Assembly: GCF_016703145.1 (NCBI RefSeq)
Contig: NZ_JADJCO010000003.1
Span: forward strand, 620,001-684,000
Origin: Ottowia sp.
GTDB lineage: Bacteria > Pseudomonadota > Gammaproteobacteria > Burkholderiales > Burkholderiaceae_C
Length of the DNA: 64,000 nucleotides
Direction of reading: 5' to 3'
Shown here in pieces: positions 61,138-64,000 of the stretch. A program made the translations under genes and the position numbers. Below the pieces are notes generated by a model. The model worked only from the letters and a program-made list of their open reading frames with translations, did no database searches and was not told the DNA's origin. Position 1 is the stretch's first letter; every line of letters begins with the position of its first letter.

Positions 61138-62478
61138 CTACAGGCCCTGAGCCAGCCGGCCCATCCGGTCCACGGCGAAGCGGAAGTACTCCGGCACGCA
61201 GTCCAGGTGGCCGAGTTCGGGCGTGGTGCAGTCGGTCAGCGTCACATGGCCGCGTGCGCCGGCCGCCTCGAAACTGCGCAGCGCCGACAGGGCGGCGGAG
61301 TAAGGCACCGTCTTGTCCTCCCGGCCGTGGAACATGTACACCGGCACGGCGGGCGCCCAGCCCAGGTGCACGCTGTGGTCCCGCGCGATGCTTTCCTTGT
61401 CATCGGCCAGATAGCGGTCGAGGAACAGCGTCTGGTAGGTCACGTCGGCGTCTTCCGGCACCATCTGGCGCAGCAGCAGGCGGCGCAGTTCGTCACGCAC
61501 CGAGCCGGGGAGCTTGCTCAGATTGCCAGGGTCCAGCAATCGGCGCAGGGAAGATGGCAAACGTCTCAATTGCTCGTCCAGCGTCTCCTGCACGTCGTAG
61601 GGACCGCCACCGGGCACGGCGGCCTGCAGTTGCGTCGCCAGCGCGCCGCCTTCCTGCTGAATGACGCGGTGCTCCGCCATGGTGGCGTAGCCGCCTTCCG
61701 AATAGCCGGCCAGGAAGAGCTGTCCGTTGTCGGCCACGCCTTCCCGCAGCCGCCATTTCTGAGCGGCGGCGAGCATGTCGATGACCGCCCGTGCCGCCGG
61801 GGTGGCGGTCAGGTACGGGTGTTCCACGCCCTTGGACGCGCCGAAGCCCACGTAGTCGGGCGATACCACGATGTAGCCCAGCGAGGCCAGCACCAGCGGC
61901 GGCTCCACCGCCTCGACCTTGCGGGATGGCGCCTGGTCGTCGTGGAAGGTCGTGGCGTGCTGGTAGCTCAGCACCGGGCTGGCCACCACGACGGGCTTGA
62001 TGGGCACGCTGACCAGTCCGGAAGCCTTCACCGGCATGCCGTTCTTGTCGGTGGTCATGTAGGTCAGGCGGTAGGAGGTCACGTCGTAGCGCGGCGCGAT
62101 GCCCTCCCGCACCTTGCTCTCGGGCGAATGCAGGGCTTCGGTGATCTCGCTGGCCTTGATGGTGTTGACGGTGGCGCTCGACGTCAGGCTGCCGGGTCCG
62201 ATGTCGGGTTCGGGCTCTGGTTCAGTGACGGGCGGTGGCGCGGGGGGCGCGGGAGCAGGTTCGGGCGCGTTCACCGGCGGCGGCGCGGGAGCAGGCTCGG
62301 GCGTGTTGACGGGCGGAGGCGCGGGAGCAGGCTCGGGTGTATTGACGGGCGGCGGTGCGGGCGTGGGGCCGGGTGTGTCTTCGTCATCGCCGCCGCCGCA
62401 AGCGGCCAGCATCAGACTCAAGGTCAGCGTGGCCAGCAGCGGGCGGCGCGGCGCGGGGCAAACGGGGGGTGGCGGCAC
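61138..62478 (-). CDS. Lipoprotein with proline-rich linker and alpha/beta-hydrolase domain
   Basis: A 446-residue protein. GTG at 62478 follows AGGAG. The lipobox LAAC places the lipidated Cys27 after a hydrophobic stretch. Residues ~30-80 are tandem PEPAPAPPPVN repeats forming a stiff linker. The rest is an alpha/beta hydrolase of the secretory-lipase type with the nucleophile Ser260 in AGYSEGGYA, an oxyanion region near LSYQHATTF, and a late Asp/His (GREDKTVPY, ELGHLDC). It is probably an outer-membrane-tethered esterase or lipase; the substrate is unknown. Confidence 0.82.
   Translation of the reverse strand: MPPPPVCPAPRRPLLATLTLSLMLAACGGGDDEDTPGPTPAPPPVNTPEPAPAPPPVNTPEPAPAPPPVNAPEPAPAPPAPPPVTEPEPEPDIGPGSLTSSATVNTIKASEITEALHSPESKVREGIAPRYDVTSYRLTYMTTDKNGMPVKASGLVSVPIKPVVVASPVLSYQHATTFHDDQAPSRKVEAVEPPLVLASLGYIVVSPDYVGFGASKGVEHPYLTATPAARAVIDMLAAAQKWRLREGVADNGQLFLAGYSEGGYATMAEHRVIQQEGGALATQLQAAVPGGGPYDVQETLDEQLRRLPSSLRRLLDPGNLSKLPGSVRDELRRLLLRQMVPEDADVTYQTLFLDRYLADDKESIARDHSVHLGWAPAVPVYMFHGREDKTVPYSAALSALRSFEAAGARGHVTLTDCTTPELGHLDCVPEYFRFAVDRMGRLAQGL
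62230..62365. repeat. Tandem repeat encoding the lipoprotein Pro-rich linker
   Basis: Three near-identical ~42-base units (GCGGGAGCAGGCTCGGG followed by GTGTTGACGGGCGG) encode PEPAPAPPPVN repeats. Differences are mostly single bases, so the number of units could vary between strains. Confidence 0.7.
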
Positions 62479-62603
62479 GGTTCGAACTCCTGGAAGGCGT
62501 GGTGACAAACGCGACCCATCCGCCCGGGCTGTCCAAGGGGACGCTGGCCCGCACGGTCGAATGGACGGGCCATTTTGCCATCGTACCCGCGCGCCCCTGC
62601 CTC

Positions 62604-62609
62604 TAGAAT
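62604..62609 (+). promoter_or_regulatory. -10 box of the response-regulator gene
   Basis: TAGAAT lies 7 bases before the ATG at 62617, the same hexamer and spacing as kdsD, again implying a very short leader. Confidence 0.4.
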
Positions 62610-62616
62610 CGTCTGC

Positions 62617-63240
62617 ATGTCCCCTTGCGGCGATGCCACCGTCTACATCATCGACGACGACGCCAGCGTGCGCGAGGCGATGGCCTGGCTGTTGCGCTCG
62701 CGCCGGCTGCTGTCGGAGGCCTATGCCGGCGCGGCGGCGTTCGAGCAGGCGCTGGGCGAGACCGAGCCCGACACCCCCGGCTGCATCCTGCTGGACGTGC
62801 GCATGCCCGGCCTGAGCGGGTTGGCGCTGTTCGACCGCCTGCTGGAGCGCGGCATCGCCTCGGCGTGGCCGGTGATCTTCCTCACCGGCCACGCCGACGT
62901 GCCGACGGCCGTGGACACGGTCAAGCGCTGCGCCTTCGACTTCTGCGAGAAGCCCTTCTCCGACAACGCCCTGGTCGACCGCGTGGAGCAGGCACTGGCG
63001 CTGTCGCGCGAGCGCGTGGCCCAGCGCGCCGCCCAACGCGCGCTGCGCGCGCGGGTGCGGGAGCTGACCGAGCGCGAGCGCGACGTGATGCGCCTGATCG
63101 CCGAGGGTCGGCCTAACAAGCTGATCGCCGAGGAGCTGGGCATCAGCGTGCGCACGGTGGAGGTGCACCGCGCCCGCGTGTTCGAGAAGATGGACGTGAA
63201 GTCGGCCGTGGAGTTGGCCAATTCGCTTCAAAAAATATAG
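62617..63240 (+). CDS. FixJ/NarL-type response regulator
   Basis: A 207-residue two-component regulator. The receiver domain (residues ~8-125) has the acidic cluster IIDDD (11-15), phospho-acceptor Asp60 in LLDVRMPG and Lys in CEKPFS; the LuxR-type HTH (ELTERERDVMRLIAEGRPNKLIAEELGISVRTVEVHRARVFEKM) fills ~145-190. No histidine kinase is in the window. The last four residues and the stop lie inside a dispersed repeat. Confidence 0.9.
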   Translation: MSPCGDATVYIIDDDASVREAMAWLLRSRRLLSEAYAGAAAFEQALGETEPDTPGCILLDVRMPGLSGLALFDRLLERGIASAWPVIFLTGHADVPTAVDTVKRCAFDFCEKPFSDNALVDRVEQALALSRERVAQRAAQRALRARVRELTERERDVMRLIAEGRPNKLIAEELGISVRTVEVHRARVFEKMDVKSAVELANSLQKI

Positions 63241-63296
63241 CTACCAGCGCAGTATTCATACGGGATTCAGGCCAAAAAGGCTTGAAACTCGCGTTT
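63229..63296 (+). repeat. Dispersed intergenic repeat, copy 13
   Basis: CAAAAAATATAGCTACCAGC, GCAGTATTCATACGGG, TTCAGGCCAAAAAGGC, TTGAAACTCG. It supplies the stop codon of the response regulator and the whole gap to the dacB stop. Confidence 0.8.
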
Positions 63297-63298
63297 TC

Positions 63299-64000
63299 TC
63301 AAGGCTGGTCCCGCACCGCCCACTCGATCAGCCGATCCAGCGCCGGCCGCGCGGCGCCCGCGTTGGGGTGGTTGACGAGGCCGACCACGGCGTACTTCTG
63401 GCCCGAGCGGCCCCAGGCGTAGCCGGCCACCGCCGCCACGTCGCGCAGCGTGCCGGTCTTCAGGCGCGCGTTGCCGATGGCCTCGGACTCCGGGCTGCGC
63501 GCCGCCAGGCGCCGCGCCGTGCCGTCCACGCCGGCGATCGGCAGCGACTGCTCGAACACGGCGGCATGCGGGTCCTCCGCCGCCTGCTGCAGCAGCGCGG
63601 CCAGCGACGCGGCGGTGGCGCGCCCGTCGCGCGACAGGCCCGAGCCGTTGTCCACCACCGGCGTGGCGCGCAGCCCGAAGCGCTGGCGCCACCAGCGCCG
63701 CAGGGCGTTGCCCGACTCGGCGAAGCTGCCGCGCCCGTCGCCGCTGGACGACAGGGTCAGGAAGAGCTGCTGCGCCATCACGTTGTTGGAGAGCTTGTTG
63801 ATGTCGGCCACGATGTCGGCCAGCGGCAGCGAGTAGCCAGTCACCAGCGGCTGGCCGGTGGCGGGGCGGTCCAGCCACTTCACCTGGCCGGTCAGAAAGC
63901 CGCCGGCGCCGCGCCACATGGCCTCGATCACGCGCGGCGCGTGGCTGGCCGGATCGACGTGGGCGACGGCCCACTGCTGCTCGCCGCAGCCGAGGGCGTA
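63299..64000 (-). CDS. dacB: D-Ala-D-Ala carboxypeptidase/endopeptidase DacB (PBP4), 5' part beyond the window
   Basis: About 234 C-terminal residues of a class C-like (PBP4/S13) penicillin-binding protein. The SxN motif is in NKLSNNVMAQQ and the KTG motif in RLKTGTLRDVAAVAGYA; the SxxK motif lies in the missing N-terminal part. It trims periplasmic peptidoglycan. The frame is open to the right edge, so the start is outside. Confidence 0.85.
   Translation of the reverse strand, partial: YALGCGEQQWAVAHVDPASHAPRVIEAMWRGAGGFLTGQVKWLDRPATGQPLVTGYSLPLADIVADINKLSNNVMAQQLFLTLSSSGDGRGSFAESGNALRRWWRQRFGLRATPVVDNGSGLSRDGRATAASLAALLQQAAEDPHAAVFEQSLPIAGVDGTARRLAARSPESEAIGNARLKTGTLRDVAAVAGYAWGRSGQKYAVVGLVNHPNAGAARPALDRLIEWAVRDQP

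Overview
This is a GC-rich (roughly 70%) chromosomal segment from a betaproteobacterium, most likely a member of the Comamonadaceae (Acidovorax-like). The evidence is gene content and order: kdsD-kdsC-lptC, metX-metW, corC-lnt-glyQ-glyS-gmhB-plsC, and a liu-type leucine/isovalerate operon carrying can and aceK. A dispersed intergenic repeat with a TAGCTAT core and a GGCTAGAGGCC-like second half also recurs, which I associate from memory with this family. No rRNA, tRNA or CRISPR array was found.

Layout. 1-5.1 kb: a Kef-type antiporter cut by the window edge, the KDO/LPS genes kdsD-kdsC-lptC, a short-chain dehydrogenase and a glycine-rich RNA-binding protein. 5.5-7.6 kb: a broken UPF0016 gene, then metX-metW behind what looks like a SAM-II riboswitch followed by an intrinsic terminator. 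7.7-16.3 kb: a catabolic block with an amidase, a large sulfatase, a Crp-type regulator, a two-subunit ThDP decarboxylase, a GMC oxidoreductase and a solute-binding protein. 16.5-23.8 kb: trkH-trkA, an acyl-CoA dehydrogenase with an SDR, a secreted M20 peptidase and a periplasmic alpha-carbonic anhydrase.

23.9-36.7 kb is a mosaic, partly decayed region. It contains a cupin, an sdhC-sdhD-sdhB set with no sdhA and a frameshifted sdhB, a CytX-like permease, a broken MFS gene ending in a 165-bp MITE, an IS630-family element, a TauD-like dioxygenase with a TauABC-like transporter and a divergent winged-helix/TPR regulator, fragments of two dead genes, and an EthD protein. Copies of a CTGACCCCAATT motif lie at both ends of this region and flank a 176-bp inverted-repeat element inside it.

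36.7-47 kb: a leftward unit of MerR (LiuR-like), thioesterase, isovaleryl-CoA dehydrogenase, beta-carbonic anhydrase, aceK and thiolase, with a divergent metallo-hydrolase and SDR across a 16-bp palindromic operator. 44.7-55.5 kb: a leftward core unit of a GNAT acetyltransferase, corC, lnt, an inserted membrane acyltransferase, glyQ, glyS, gmhB, plsC and a zinc hydrolase. 55.7-64 kb: a LysR regulator divergent from a beta-alanine-type aminotransferase and mmsA, a FMN-dependent 2-hydroxyacid oxidase, a lipoprotein hydrolase, a FixJ-like response regulator and the 3' end of dacB.

Six genes or remnants are broken by single-base differences that are all +1 insertions. Base-calling error therefore has to be weighed against true decay when reading the pseudogene calls.
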